Origin: Muricea muricata
Taxonomy: Eukaryota > Cnidaria > Anthozoa > Malacalcyonacea > Plexauridae
DNA length: 64,000 bases
Direction: 5' to 3'
Assembly: GCA_963855995.1 (NCBI GenBank)
Contig: OY979727.1
Location: 8,588,446-8,652,445, forward strand
The position numbers were made by a program, and so were the translations under genes. Below, piece by piece: positions 21,024 through 32,087 of the stretch. The notes below the pieces were generated by a model that did not search any database, had not been told where the DNA came from, and saw nothing but the letters and a program-made list of their open reading frames with translations. How positions within the stretch are numbered: position 1 is the stretch's first letter; each line of letters starts with the position of its first letter.

Positions 21024-21340
21024 TCAGTAGAATACCTCGATTTCCGATGTCAAAAAGTACTGCGCACCTGCGAAGAGGTTCCATGCATTCTGTGAGTTTT
21101 CAAAGTATCCCACGGGAAGCTGATATGCTTTCCCAAAATTACTGTACGAGTTTTTCTTGTTATTGGACTCGCTAAAAATTAATATATCGTTATAACCAAA
21201 CCAAGGACCATAACCGGGAGCAGCATAAATTGCAGCCCCTTCAATAACTGGCTTGATGTTGGACACAAACGGAGCGACGTTATCTTTGTTTCTGAGAGAA
21301 AATAAGAATGAAGAACTGGAGTGAGTATAGCCAGGAGGAC
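21024..21340 (-). CDS. TRIM-TLDc gene copy 2, exon 3 (C-terminal half of TLDc domain)
   Basis: This 317-bp phase-1 exon follows an acceptor (ttttag at 21341..21346) and ends with TGA at 21024..21026. It encodes GPWFGYNDILIFSES, SYSNFGKAYQLP and the C-terminal SEIEVFY: the same TLDc second half as copy 1 with many conservative differences and no disabling change. It is separated from exon 2 by 18.15 kb of intron filled with transposable elements. The intact frame argues that the gene is, or was recently, functional. Confidence 0.85.
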
Positions 21341-21720
21341 CTAAAATAAATACAGCAGTAAGTATGACTCATTTCATGGCTGAGATGACTATTTATTTAA
21401 TAATACCCATAGTACTTTTCGCACTTGGCTTTTACCTTCTAGCTTTATCACAGGACAAGGTAACGGAATTAGCGGTATACTGTAAACACTCTAGTATAAA
21501 CCCGGCGTTTTTTTGGCTCACATGCTCGATGTCTATCAGTAATCGACCACCAGTAGCAAATTCAAATAGAGAAGGAGGAGAAATTAAGGTTTTTAAGCAA
21601 TGTATTCAGGTAAATTTTGTAAAAAAAGCATTAGATAGCAAGACTAGGGCCAAATGCATGTAACCTCCCCAAAACTTGGAATCACTTGCTTTGCAAATAT
21701 TTAATTCAAGTAAGCAATGA

Positions 21721-24221
21721 AAACGTGCAAACCCAGGAAGAGCAATTATTAATAGCTATATTCCAGCCATAATTTAGTTAACGATGAATTTGCTTTTTCG
21801 TTACCAGAGCTGCCAACTACATATTATGTTTCTTCATACTCTAAGCAAGTTGTGAAAGAAAGATTCGTTACAAGGTTGTCAGATTGGCCTCGTGGAGGCC
21901 TAATAACTCGAATTTGGTTATTTAATTCTTGCTTGGCCTTGGAAAAAACATTTGGCCATGTTGGCTATACTTTTCGGCCTCTTTCTATTTTCACGATCTA
22001 ATATTGCATTAAATGCAATAAAACTAGTTATCTACAATGAAGGAAACACAAAAATTTACTAATTTGATTTCAATGATAATAACAGAAGTACTGGCTCGTA
22101 TTATTTGGCATTTTGCGACTTATTTTCGCTAATAACTTTGCGACAATAAAGCAATAACACTGATCTAGAAAAATAATAAATAGCATATCATAATAATATA
22201 TATATATATATAATAAACAGCATATATAATTTGTTTTGTTAGATTTGAGTATATAATTTGTTTTGGTAGATTCCAGTTCACCGGTCCCGAGTCCTTTTGT
22301 GCGCGAAATCTACCGTGACGACATCAAAACTATTGTTTTAAAGCTCTACGTCACGGTAGATTTGGCCGCCGACCGATGCACTCATGCAGATTGCAGGCGT
22401 TTGCACCGAATCACCCGGCGGTGCACTTTCAATCTACCGTGAAGTACTCTGCGCCATACATATTCGATTGTTTTACGAAGCCACCCACGCTTTACAAAGT
22501 TATTGCGAATAGAAAAGATATGCAAATTAATTTCAATCTTTCCTCTTTGCTTCGACAAGAGGAATCGATGGAAATTAAACGAATACGAGCGGATTGAGAT
22601 GAAAGTTGCCAATTTTATTGCGACGTCAAAAGCTGGGAATCCATTTTCCAAAGGCAGAAAAGAAAGAGATGTTTCGGCTGAGCTGTGGATTCCAGCTCAT
22701 ACCACTGAAAAGTGGTAGTCTGGAGAGTTGAGCCTGAGGGCTCTGAAGTAAACATGCACATTTTAAAATTTGTGGTGTGATATCTATTGTTTGGGCAGTT
22801 GAATCTAGATATAAAGTATAAAGTGTCCTGTATATTAAAATAATTAAATCGTATGTGCAATTGCACATTTAATACTTGTATATTAATAGATCAATATATT
22901 AATAATATTAAATTATTATTAGTAAATAATTAACATAATATAGGAGAATATTACCAGTCCTTAAGTCGACATTTTTGTGCGACATATGATATAATCAGTT
23001 ATGATATTTACACATCCAGGCTGATTTTATTGTTCTACGTTGTTTGTGGCAAAGAAAATCATTGTGATTTGTTTCATTTAGCTTTATGAAAATCAGGAAT
23101 TCTATGTGTTTCATCCCTACTGTTTCATCACATATTTTCAAGTCTGAAAATACCGCTTTTTCTGCAACATCATATGATTCTGCACTTGGTAAAGGATACT
23201 ACAGGAAAAATTCCAGCAGCAGGGTGACAAACAAGAGGCTATACGAAATGCTACTAATGGAACTTTTTTATTGTGTTTATTTGCCTTGTCAACAGTCACT
23301 AGAATGAATGTACTTTCAGTTTATCCAGAAAATATGGGGCAGGAAACAAAATACTCACAGTTTCAAAAACGAATTATTTCACCATGTAAAACACATGACA
23401 ACTTTACAAAAAATCTTGTTCAAGAAGTTGAAGTTATAGTTATGTGGACAACTACTAGCATTATTACTCTTCTTGAGAATTTTCAGCCAAATCGTTTTGT
23501 AGGCCCCTTGTTAAATTTTTAGCAAAAGGAGGATCCAAGACAATTCAACAACTGAAAATAAGTGAACTTTTTAAACGAGTTTGTGTGGAAAAAGTGACTT
23601 GCGCAGGTATGTATTTACAATAGACACTATCCGGTATACAGTATATTCAAATTTGTGATGTGCATGATGCGAATAGTACTTGCTATTAGTTGACAACATC
23701 AGGCACAGCCAAGTAGCTAAGAACACATACGTACAGTTATGATATAGAATAACATATAACAACTAACCCACTCATCCCAATGTTCCCACACCAGCCAAAA
23801 TATATTAAGTGCACTGATTGTTTTCAAGATTTATTTTTTTAATCAAATCAAAACATCTTTTTTCATAAACATAGAGTTTCCCATCATTTAGCTAAGTAAG
23901 ATTTTTAGCAGGAAAATATATAATGTTTTCCTACAGTAGCAATGTGACCTTGATGTACCCTACTTAATTATTTTACTAGTAAAGGGGATCGAAAATGCTG
24001 CCACTTAATGGGTTAAATACACTGTATATAGTATAGGGGACTCAAGCTTAATTTACTTAAGCTTGATATTAATTCAGCTTATATTATGCTATTATTAATT
24101 CAGCTTATATTATGATATTAAGCTTAATTATGATATTAGCTTTAGATTAATTCAAACAGTCCATTATATTTATAGAAATTAAACCATATTTGAGATGAAC
24201 AAATTTCATGGTTGTGTGGTG
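21721..24221. other. AT-rich insertion sequence without recognised gene
   Basis: It contains a TA microsatellite (22196..22211), an inverted pair aaatctaccgtgacg / cgtcacggtagattt (22306..22320 and 22349..22363) with a third partial copy at ~22431, and two short plus-strand open frames (23086..23307, 23271..23522) that I do not recognise. A piece near 22067 ('tttgatttcaatga') matches copy-1 intron sequence (~9670), so more than one insertion event built this block. Confidence 0.3.
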
Positions 24222-24338
24222 TGTAATAATAGTTAAGATACGTTATGGCCTTGGGTTACTGTACAGAATTAGCATGTGTTAATAAAAGGCAGAAGGCCGC
24301 TCGCCTTCTGGTTGTTATGTTTAGTATAATTCATTACA
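24222..24338 (+). repeat. 5' LTR of the Ty3-like element
   Basis: It is bounded by TG...CA and similar to 28715..28778 plus 30298..~30352. It contains 'gcagaaggccgctcgcctt', which is also kept in the resumed 3' LTR half. Confidence 0.75.
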
Positions 24339-24457
24339 TGGTGGCAGCGAATCGCAAAATATCTAAGCCATCCTAGGCCATAATGATGTCCGTCATATAA
24401 AATATAACAGGCTGAAGTCTTGAGAAGTTATTTCAATAGTTATTTGCGAGAAATCTG

Positions 24458-25186
24458 ATGTTTTTAAGCAAAGATGAGCCAAATAAAACCTCCCGTCCAC
24501 TCGATTTCACGAAAGCTGATACTCGATGGCCAGATTGGAAGCGACGATTCGAGAGATATCGAATAGCTACAAAGTAGTTTAAAGAAGACGAGGACGTTCA
24601 AATTAGCACACTTCTATACATTGTATACATGTTGATTGTAAATTTAGTTACAATAATGAAGCCAATGAACGACTTTTTAAAGAAAGATACCCAGTGGTCG
24701 TGGGGACCAGCGCAAGAAAAGTCATTTGAGGAAGTCAAACAAGCCCTTGTAAATGCAACGACACTAACATTTTATGATCCTCACACAACTATCACTGTAT
24801 CTGCCGATGCCAGTAGCTTTGGAATTGGAGCTGTTATCTTGCAGGAAGAGAACAATCGGTTAAAACCAATTGCTTTTGCATCGCATGCACTCTTACCCGC
24901 TGAGAGTCGGTATCCACAGATTGAAAAGGAATGTTTAGCCTCTGTTTGGGCGTGTGAGAAATTTGACAGATACCTCCTAGGTCCACAACAGTTCAAGTTG
25001 CTCACCGATCATAAGCCCCTGGTACCGTTAATCAATGGATCCGATCACAACGCCGTTGCTATAAGATGTCAACGATTGTTGATAAGAATGATGAGATATA
25101 AGCCGAAAGCACAGCACGTTCCCGGGAAAGAGTTGGTGGTCGCCGATGCTTGTTTCGAAACCGTAAACAGTCAGTCGCATCATTGA
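24458..25186 (+). pseudogene. Ty3-like polyprotein: Gag start fused to RT end/RNase H
   Basis: An ATG at 24458 opens a Gag-like 'DTRWPDWKRRFERYRIATK' segment stopped by TAG. The same frame then runs into MKPMNDFLKKDTQWSWGP and the RNase H of Ty3-type elements: VSADASSFGIGAVILQE, IAFASHALLPAESRYPQIEKE (split by a few residues), LTDHKPL and QHVPGKELVVADA. A large deletion removed protease and most of RT between Gag and RNase H. The frame ends in the inverted repeat of an inserted element at 25150. Confidence 0.85.
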
Positions 25187-25586
25187 TGGTCAGTCGCATC
25201 ATTGATCTCGTTCCCAGATTCCTCTCGTGTCGATTAGACGAAGTTTCATTATAAATAGAAACTTCCAGCAAGCTCGTTGTTAGCTCAGTCGTCTGGGCGT
25301 GCGACTTGAAATAGATTGGGCAGGGGTTCGAATCCCATCCGAGGCTTTTTTATTTTTAAAGTTCGACAAACTTTTTTTCTTATATTTTTTTACTTTTATA
25401 CGATTTTTGTAAGGGTTAGGTTTAGGATTTGGGTCAGGGACTGGATTATTTAAAATTTTAAAAAGAAAAATCTATTAGTTTTATCAAACACATATGCTTA
25501 AGATCGAGACAATAATGCCACCGACCATTAATGATGCGACTGACCATCAATGATGCGACTGACTGTCTACGGTTTCGAAATTTGCG
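25150..25586. mobile_element. TIR element with internal tRNA-like cassette, inserted in the Ty3-like element
   Basis: The inverted ends (tttcgaaaccgta...cagtcag and ctgactgtctacggtttcgaaa) are ~55 bp and each contains two copies of a 'cagtcgcatcattgat' repeat. The 11-mer gtcgccgatgc occurs directly before (25139..25149) and after (25587..25597), a likely target duplication in the RNase H/integrase linker. The centre carries a tRNA-like module (25272..25345) followed by a T-rich stretch. Confidence 0.75.
25272..25345 (+). ncRNA. tRNA-derived Pol III promoter module (not a functional tRNA)
   Basis: An A-box-like ttagctcagtcgtctggg and a perfect B-box GGTTCGAATCC are spaced as in a tRNA. The T-arm and part of the acceptor stem pair, but the anticodon arm is poor. 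A T run follows at once. Best read as a SINE-like head captured in a TIR element. Confidence 0.65.
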
Positions 25587-25592
25587 TCGCCG

Positions 25593-25967
25593 ATGCCCTC
25601 TCGAGACATACTTTGCCAACTTGTGACAAAAGATAAACGAACAGCTAAAGAAGTTGAAATGATACGGGAAGCCATGAAATTTACAGTTGATGGTTGGCCG
25701 ACAAAATCTAGCGATATCCCACGTGATCTCCATAGTCTGTATTCTGTTCGATCGAATTTCTCCGTGGCGGAAGGTCTCTTGGTGTATGATGGGAGAATCG
25801 TCATTCCGAGCGCTTTGCAGTCAGAAATTCTGGAAGTAATTCACCATGGTCATCAGGGAATTACCAAGTGCAACGAAAGAGCCAAAGAAGCTGTTTGGTG
25901 GTTTGGCATCGGTAAAGATATAAAGCGTATAGTCAGTCGGTGTGGAGAGTGTCAAGTCAGAAATTAA
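25593..25967 (+). pseudogene. Ty3-like integrase zinc-binding (HHCC) segment
   Basis: Translation shows VIHHGHQGITKCNERAKEAVWW and the CGEC pair, the HHCC domain that precedes the integrase core. It follows the inserted TIR element without a start of its own and ends at a stop (25965..25967), after which the core continues in the next frame. Confidence 0.8.
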
Positions 25968-27714
25968 AGTAGGTCAAAGACGAGAACCATTGATCTCATC
26001 ACCACTACCGGAACGACCGTGGGACCGTATTGGTACTGACCTCCTAGATTTTAAAGGAAAAACGTTCCTCGTGGTGATGGACCACAATTCCTGCTACTCA
26101 GAAGTCGTGGATTTGTCTAAAGCAACCCCATCTCTTGCGATAGCAAAGCTTAAAAGTATTTTTGCCAGGTGGGGAATTCCGCTAGAAGTCGTCAGCGATA
26201 ACGGACCGCAGTTTTCATCCGAGAGTTTCTCCAATCTCGCGAATGGATTCAAGCACACTACGTCAAGTCCCTACTATCCACAATCTAACGGTCTGGCTGA
26301 GAGTGCTGTGAAAATAGCTAAGATTACGGCAAGAAGATCCGTGTCTTGTTCTGATGATTTTAAGATTGCAATTATTTCGCCAATTCATAAGTCTGGAAGC
26401 AAAACAAATTGCGATAACTATAGACCAATTTCTGTTCTATCGTCCGTTGCTAAAATATTTGAGAGATTAATTACTGAACAGCTTGAAACATATTTAGAAT
26501 CTAATAGCATACTCGTAGAACAACAAGCAGGCTTCAGGAAGAAGCACTCTACACAAACTTCCCTACTTAACATTACAAATCAGTGGCTAATGAATATGGA
26601 CAAGGGTTGTTTAAATGGTGTTATCTTTCTGGACCTCAAAAAGGCATTTGATTGCGTTGACCATGATGTGTTGGTTAAGAAAATGTATTATTATGGAGTA
26701 AGGGGACTTGCATTAAAATTGTTTCAATCATATCTTACTAATAGGACTCAAATATGTAAAGTAAACCAAACAATGTCCAACACAAGAATTGTTAAGTGTG
26801 GTATACCTCAAGGTTCAAATTTAGGCCCATTATTGTTCTTACTATATATAAACGATCTACCAAATTGTCTGACTTCGTCTTCTACAAGTATGTTTGCTGA
26901 TGACACGAATATCTCAACCCAAGGTACGACTGAATATGAAATACAAGAACGCTTAAACGCAGACTTAGAAAACGTGCATCAGTGGCTAGTTGCAAACAAA
27001 CTTACACTAAACAAACAAAAAACTGAATACATGATTATTGGCTCACGACAGCGTATTTCAAATATTATAACTGATCCTAAAATTGAGCTTGGTGAGTCAG
27101 TAATCAAAAGGGTTAACAAATCCAAAACTTTAGGCATCATTATTGATGAGCACCTTTCTTGGAACGATCAAATTCAAAATGTTGTCACGAAAGTTTCAAA
27201 AGGAATAGGAATGTTGCGGCGAATAAGACAGTTCGTTCCCAAATCAACACTATTGAGAATATGTAATGCCATTGTGCTATCACACTTTGACTATTGTAGC
27301 TTGGTTTGGGACAACTGCTGCGAGTACTTGACCGATAAACTACAAAAATTACAAAACAGAGCTGCGAGAATTATCACTGGTAGAACATACGATGTTAGCA
27401 GCGATGACGTTCTAAAGGAATTAAACTGGGAACCCTTGAAACAACGTTATAAAATCAATAAGACGATTTTCATGCACAAAGTAAGAAACGACATAATACC
27501 ATCATCTTTAACTAACCTGTTTAAAATTAAAACTAATGATCGATATGACTTGCGAAGTAATAACAACAATTACGTACTTGGAAAGCCAAAAACAAACTTT
27601 ATGAAAAAAAGCTTTGCTTACTCAGCTGCGTCGCTTTGGAATGGCTTATCGAGTACAGCCAAAGAAAAAGGCATTAGCCTCAACAAATTTAAATGTACTC
27701 TTGGCAGCACCTGA
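25942..27714 (+). CDS. Chimeric frame: Ty3 integrase core joined to a LINE reverse transcriptase
   Basis: Residues ~1-120 are an integrase core (DRIGTDLLDF, SDNGPQFSSE, SPYYPQSNGLAESA: the D, D, E positions). Near residue 125 (about 26310) it passes in frame into a 5'-truncated non-LTR RT: CDNYRPISVLSSVAKIFER, IFLDLKKAFDCVDHD, GIPQGSNLGPLLFLLYINDLP, MFADDTNI (FADD instead of YADD), and the thumb/C-terminus RAARIITGRTYD. The RT is of the CR1/jockey kind. The LINE insertion deleted the end of the integrase core. No function of the fusion is implied; the open frame may be accidental. Confidence 0.85.
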   Translation: MESVKSEIKVGQRREPLISSPLPERPWDRIGTDLLDFKGKTFLVVMDHNSCYSEVVDLSKATPSLAIAKLKSIFARWGIPLEVVSDNGPQFSSESFSNLANGFKHTTSSPYYPQSNGLAESAVKIAKITARRSVSCSDDFKIAIISPIHKSGSKTNCDNYRPISVLSSVAKIFERLITEQLETYLESNSILVEQQAGFRKKHSTQTSLLNITNQWLMNMDKGCLNGVIFLDLKKAFDCVDHDVLVKKMYYYGVRGLALKLFQSYLTNRTQICKVNQTMSNTRIVKCGIPQGSNLGPLLFLLYINDLPNCLTSSSTSMFADDTNISTQGTTEYEIQERLNADLENVHQWLVANKLTLNKQKTEYMIIGSRQRISNIITDPKIELGESVIKRVNKSKTLGIIIDEHLSWNDQIQNVVTKVSKGIGMLRRIRQFVPKSTLLRICNAIVLSHFDYCSLVWDNCCEYLTDKLQKLQNRAARIITGRTYDVSSDDVLKELNWEPLKQRYKINKTIFMHKVRNDIIPSSLTNLFKIKTNDRYDLRSNNNNYVLGKPKTNFMKKSFAYSAASLWNGLSSTAKEKGISLNKFKCTLGST

Positions 27715-27925
27715 TTTAACATAACTTTTGTAAATAGGGTTTTTAAATTTAATAATATTTAGCGTGTGTAAAATTATATTAATGTATTAGTAAATGATGT
27801 AATTAGTGTGATATATTAGATTGTAATAGTGTGTAACAAACGGCCCCTTGAAAATCAGGTGCCTATGTGCCCTGAAGGGTTACCGTTTTCAAATATTTTT
27901 AAATAATAATAATAATAATAAATAA
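26310..27925 (+). mobile_element. 5'-truncated CR1/jockey-type LINE inserted in integrase
   Basis: It starts inside the RT domain and ends with a ~200-bp 3' UTR and an (ATA)n tail (27903..27925), after which Ty3 integrase sequence resumes. The left junction is ambiguous by a few codons because 'AK' fits both partners. Confidence 0.8.
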
Positions 27926-27927
27926 CA

Positions 27928-28512
27928 GTGGGATCTACTGGTCATAGCCCTTCAGAAGTAATGTTTGATCGGCGAATCAGAACCACTCTACCAACGTTGT
28001 CAAAGAATAACGAACCTCGGATGTACGACGATGACAAAGTGAAAGTGAAGCATAAAACCAGCCAGACGAGAAACGAGTTTTACTACAACAGACGATATTC
28101 ACCTCGGTCGTTGCCAACTTTGAAGAAAGGAGATCAAGTTCGAATCAAAAATGAGAAAGACGACGCGTGGGGAGAGCCAGCGGTCGTAGTTGGAACAGCA
28201 AAGACAACTCGATCTTATGATGCACAAACAGAAACTGGTATTTTACGAAGGAATAGGAGACACTTTCTACACATTCCACGAGACGAAAGAGAAAAGCGTA
28301 AGGAAGACAAAGATGAAGTACTTGGGAGCACCCACAAACCTACAGAAGAGAAAAGCCCCCTTCACATTAATGAAGAGAGCAGCCGTAATGCGGAAACCTC
28401 TGTCGAAACAATGCCTTCCCCTCCTGCACAGAATCGAATGGCTACGCGATCCGAAGGAGTCCGAACAAGATCCGGAAGGCTAAGTATCCCTCCTGACAGG
28501 CTAAATCTTTGA
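27928..28512 (+). pseudogene. Ty3-like integrase C-terminal region
   Basis: It begins STGHSPSEVMFDRRIRTTLP and includes LKKGDQVRIKN and TGILRRNRRHFLHIP, the usual SH3-like C-terminal region of Ty3-type integrases, followed by a polar tail. Stop at 28510..28512; the polypurine tract lies 190 bp downstream. Confidence 0.8.
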
Positions 28513-28778
28513 AATATTACAACTTTAAGATATTTAAATATTAGAACATTTACAAAAAAAGTTGGACATTTGAATAGTGCAAAGATCTGAAAACTAAGAT
28601 TAAAAAAATGAACAAAACGAACAAAATTTAAAATAAGGAACTGCGATTAGCTAAGATTTAAGTTGAATTGGTTATTTATTAACGTTTAAAGTTTTATCTC
28701 CAAAAAGGGGAAGATGTAATAAAAGTTAAGATACGTTATGGTCTTGGGTTACCTGTACAGAATTAGCATAGGTTAATA

Positions 28779-30290
28779 TAATATTTCTCTACTGCTTTAT
28801 ATGTTTTTATACTTTATTAAATCATGATGATTAAATCTCTACAATATATCTCAATCAACTGTGCATCTCTATGTGTTCATGTCCATAGAGATTATAAACA
28901 ACACAAGAGGAGGCATCGTAATCTTTTTCTTTGAAAACAAAAGGGAACGCGTTTTTTGGGGGGCAAATTCAAGTCTCGGATGCAGGGCCAGGCGCTTATT
29001 GGCTGAACTAATGCTTCCTTAGCAACCACCTTAGCAACAGCAGATATCTGTTTGAATGTTTTCCTCATCGTTGTTTGAGGTCGTTTTGCCGGTTTTGTGG
29101 GCAAAATAGTACTTTTTGAATTGTTTTTATTTTCTACAATCTGGAATGATATTTTCAATATCTTTATGACGAAAAACATCTCAAAAAGCAGAAAAGCTTG
29201 TCTAAAACGACTTCTTTGCTTGGGACATCGTGAATGAGTGAACATCCGGGACTTGAATCCCCCCCCCCCCCCCCCCAATAGCCGCGCTCCCTTTTTTTGC
29301 CTTCGATGGCCACTCTAGTGTTATTTATAATCTCTAGTGTTATTTATAATCTCTATGTTCATGTCCCTCATGGCAAGAAATGACGGACACGCATGCGCAC
29401 AACGCTTAGTGAATAAGCAACAATTTGATCAAACTTCTATTTTGAAATTCATAGGAGTTACATTGGGAAAATGACAAAAAACAGTCATAGTACATTCAGT
29501 TTTAAAGTTATCTGTCTGTTTCAATCGGATATAAACAAAATAAAATACACACATTCGAAATAATGTAAAACAATTTTGATAAATGTTACGATTCTTGCGG
29601 TTTTCGACATGGGGCCCTAGACCGCTACTATATAGGAAGCGGCATAATGGCTAACTAAAAATTGCCTAATCATCTCTTCAAGCCACTCAAATATCAGGGT
29701 TCATAAAGCAATATCGGTTCGGTTTCAATCGAATTTGAAGAGAGTAGGAATGTCATTGATGCTTCGTATTATGCATTATTCCTCTCCATTTGTCGATCTT
29801 GCGGTTTTCGGCCTTCAAAATAGCCTATTTTTGTTGATTGCTAGAGTGTTCGATTCATCAAGGTTCAATAAATCTCAGGTTTTGATGATCTCAGTTTGTG
29901 CGAGAGTAAGCAAAAATATCCAACATGTTCTATCTGTTTTCAAAACTTCAAGTGATGATCTTAACACCTTGTCAACTGGTACTCGTCGATTTATGTTTCT
30001 TAGCGGGGTCTTAAGGTCGCAAGTTAATGTAGATTCATGCACGTTGTAAATATTTGCAGTGGTGAAGTTACTCACGCATAGCATTGTTGATGTGTATGCA
30101 TATTACTAGGGATCTTAATAATGAATATTTAATCATGTCCATGATTTCTCGCCATGCTATTTTAATTGTTCCCAGTGCTTATATGTGAAGTTATCTAAAT
30201 GCATATTTCATTGAGACAATCAAATTGCATGCATAATTATCCAATCACAGTTTGTTCAATCATAATTGTTTAATCAATCACATTATTACA
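28779..30290. mobile_element. 1.5-kb insertion splitting the 3' LTR
   Basis: gttaata occurs at 28772..28778 and 30291..30297, once in the intact 5' LTR, so it is a likely 7-bp duplication. The insert holds a smaller TIR element (28885..29355) and a 104-codon plus-strand open frame (29735..30049) that I do not recognise. Its own ends show no clear inverted repeats. Confidence 0.6.
28885..29355. mobile_element. 471-bp TIR element with 11-bp duplication
   Basis: tgttcatgtcc flanks it (28874..28884 and 29356..29366). Ends are inverted tagagattataaa/c-type repeats continuing for ~90 bp with mismatches. The right arm starts with an extra duplicated 24-mer and holds a long C run (29259..29276). A 128-codon minus frame inside (28892..29278) is low-complexity at its start and probably not a gene. 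Confidence 0.75.
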
Positions 30291-30297
30291 GTTAATA

Positions 30298-30352
30298 CAA
30301 GGCAGAAGGCCGCTCGCCTTATGGTTGTTCTGTGGGGTTTATGCAATTAAAT
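30298..30352 (+). repeat. Second half of the 3' LTR of the Ty3-like element
   Basis: 'ggcagaaggccgctcgcctt' and following bases match the 5' LTR; the exact end is blurred by divergence. Confidence 0.6.
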
Positions 30353-30409
30353 GAGTAACTAAAGTATTTGCACAATATATACAGTATTCTTGACCTAAAA
30401 TAGTACAGT

Positions 30410-30590
30410 TTTTTTAACTCTAGTTTTTAGCCAAAACTATAGTTCTCTACAATTACAATAGTATCCATAACTATAGTTTTTATAACTATAGTATCTATAA
30501 CTATAGTTTCCACAACTATAGTTTTTATAACTATAGTTTTTAGTTCCAAAATACTATAGTTTTTGGCTTCAAAAACTAGTTTATTTTTGT
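30410..30590. repeat. Palindromic AACTATAGTT repeat cluster
   Basis: The self-complementary decamer aactatagtt or near variants recur about eight times, separated by T-rich spacers. The outer parts (ttagccaaaactatagttc and ctatagtttttggctt) are also inverted relative to one another. Confidence 0.7.
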
Positions 30591-30659
30591 AAGGGTAATC
30601 ATTTGTGTCAAAAAAATAAATAGTCTGCTAGTAAGCTGAAGACTGCAGTGTGCCACATT

Positions 30660-30945
30660 GAATAAATAATATTCCACATTGTTGGAACAATATTTATTAT
30701 CAATATTAACCTCGTCTTATCCTGCTGTTAGAACATTATTTACAGCAGTATCGATATTAACCTCGCCTTATTTGACTGCTGTTGGAACATTATGTACTGT
30801 CAATATTAACCTCGTCTTATCCCGCGGCTGTTGGAACATTTACTGCATGTCAATATAAACCTCGTCTTATCCTGCTGCTGTTGGAATAGTATTTACTATC
30901 AATTTTAGCTCGTCTTACCCTGCCGCTGTTGGGATATTTATATTT
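30660..30945. repeat. Tandem repeat of ~60 bp, five units
   Basis: Units read 'tgctgttggaacatta...tcaatattaacctcgtcttatcc'. The five copies diverge at 10-20% by eye. The sequence after it to ~31550 has no gene. Confidence 0.75.
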
Positions 30946-31544
30946 ACACGTTCATGCGCTTACTTTTCATTATTAAAGTATTAAAGGTGCTTTAAATACT
31001 GACATTCATGCCGAAAACTGTGAGTATATTGAATCTTTCAATGCGCATTAGGTAAGCATTACAAAAATTTTAATTTTATATATTTTAAGTTTTAATGAGA
31101 TTTATCAATTTATCTGCAAATCAGAAATATTTATAAAAATCCTTTATTTTTAAGCATTGTTTTGTGTTAAATGTTACTCTCAAAACGCAGGAAATCGCGT
31201 TTCCGAGGCTCTAGATTTCAAAATTTTCCCTGGCCCCTTAGTTGTCTCGCGCCTTCGGCGCCAATTGTTATTTTCAATTTCCGGTTGATGGACGGGTCAG
31301 AAATTTGCCTAGATCCGCCCCCTGCTGAAAGCTAAATAATGCTAACCCAACATCTTTGATACGCTTTATCCTTAAACTGTCGCTTTAAAAAATACTTCAG
31401 GACTTTAAGATGTATATACACGTAGTAGGTTTACATGTTATTGCATCGCTTTATGCCGCATGCATAATAATACAGTTCGTGCGCAAATATCTGCATCAAA
31501 TTGATACATACGCGTATTCATAGTACGTGCATATTTGATGTTCG

Positions 31545-31615
31545 TGTATGATACGCGTACCTTACGCGTACCTTACGCGTACTATACGCGTATCATACGC
31601 GTACCGTATGTTAAG
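31545..31615. repeat. TACGCGTA-rich cluster
   Basis: The octamer tacgcgta or variants occur six times in ~70 bp. CpG-rich palindromic islands like this are out of place in AT-rich surroundings. Confidence 0.65.
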
Positions 31616-31937
31616 ATATACGCGAGCGATACTGTATAATATTATTCTGATCAAAATTATGAGAATGTTCTTTCAAGCTGGAGACTTCTCCTTGAAGTAA
31701 CACTGCCATTTGCAAAACATAGCCTATGCAAAACAATAGCAGAGAAGGAATTCAGCGCATTTTTTAAAGTAGTGTAATAATTATGTGCTTTCAAAATCAA
31801 TCTGTTTATAATCCACCCTTTTAGAGGTTGACCGACGGGGGGTAACACGTGTAGCGTAATTCGAAACAGTCGGACAATCATTGCGTTTTCATTGTACTTG
31901 CGCATACAAATATTAAGTAGTTCGACTGCGAAAGAAA

Positions 31938-32087
31938 ATGGCTAAACACTGTGCGTGGGGCACTTGCAATAGTGATTCGCGTTACCCAGAAAGATTAATA
32001 AATTCTGAAGGAAAATGTGTTCAATTTTACCATTTCCCGTCTTTTAAAAAAGAGAAAATACGACGAGAAGCATGGATAAGGGCATGA
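31938..32087 (+). pseudogene. THAP zinc-finger N-terminus (49 codons)
   Basis: ATG at 31938. The peptide has C5-x4-C10, an FYHFP motif, basic KKEKIRREAW and stops (TGA) immediately after AWIRA. The C2CH THAP finger normally continues with a Cys after AWIxA and a Cys/His pair later, so only the first half is present, unless an intron follows. A THAP at the N-terminus is typical of P-element-type transposases. Located 60 bp inside the left terminal repeat. Confidence 0.7.

Larger units (their letters stand above)
24222..30352 (+). mobile_element. Ty3-like LTR retrotransposon with very short LTRs and nested insertions
   Basis: The 5' LTR is 24222..24338 (117 bp, starts TGTAATAATAG, ends CATTACA). 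It is followed at once by a primer-binding-type sequence tggtggcagcga (24339). The 3' LTR starts at 28715 after a polypurine tract (aaaaaggggaaga, 28702..28714) and is split at 28779 by another element, resuming at ~30298. Coding parts in order: Gag fragment, RNase H, integrase, integrase C-terminus; most of Gag, protease and RT are deleted. Internal interruptions are annotated separately. Confidence 0.8.

Noticed and set aside
25272..25345. Functional tRNA gene
   Set aside because: B-box is perfect but the cloverleaf is incomplete and it lies in the centre of a TIR element.
28892..29278. 128-codon minus-strand open frame
   Set aside because: It starts in a C/G homopolymer, covers most of a TIR element, and has no recognisable motif.
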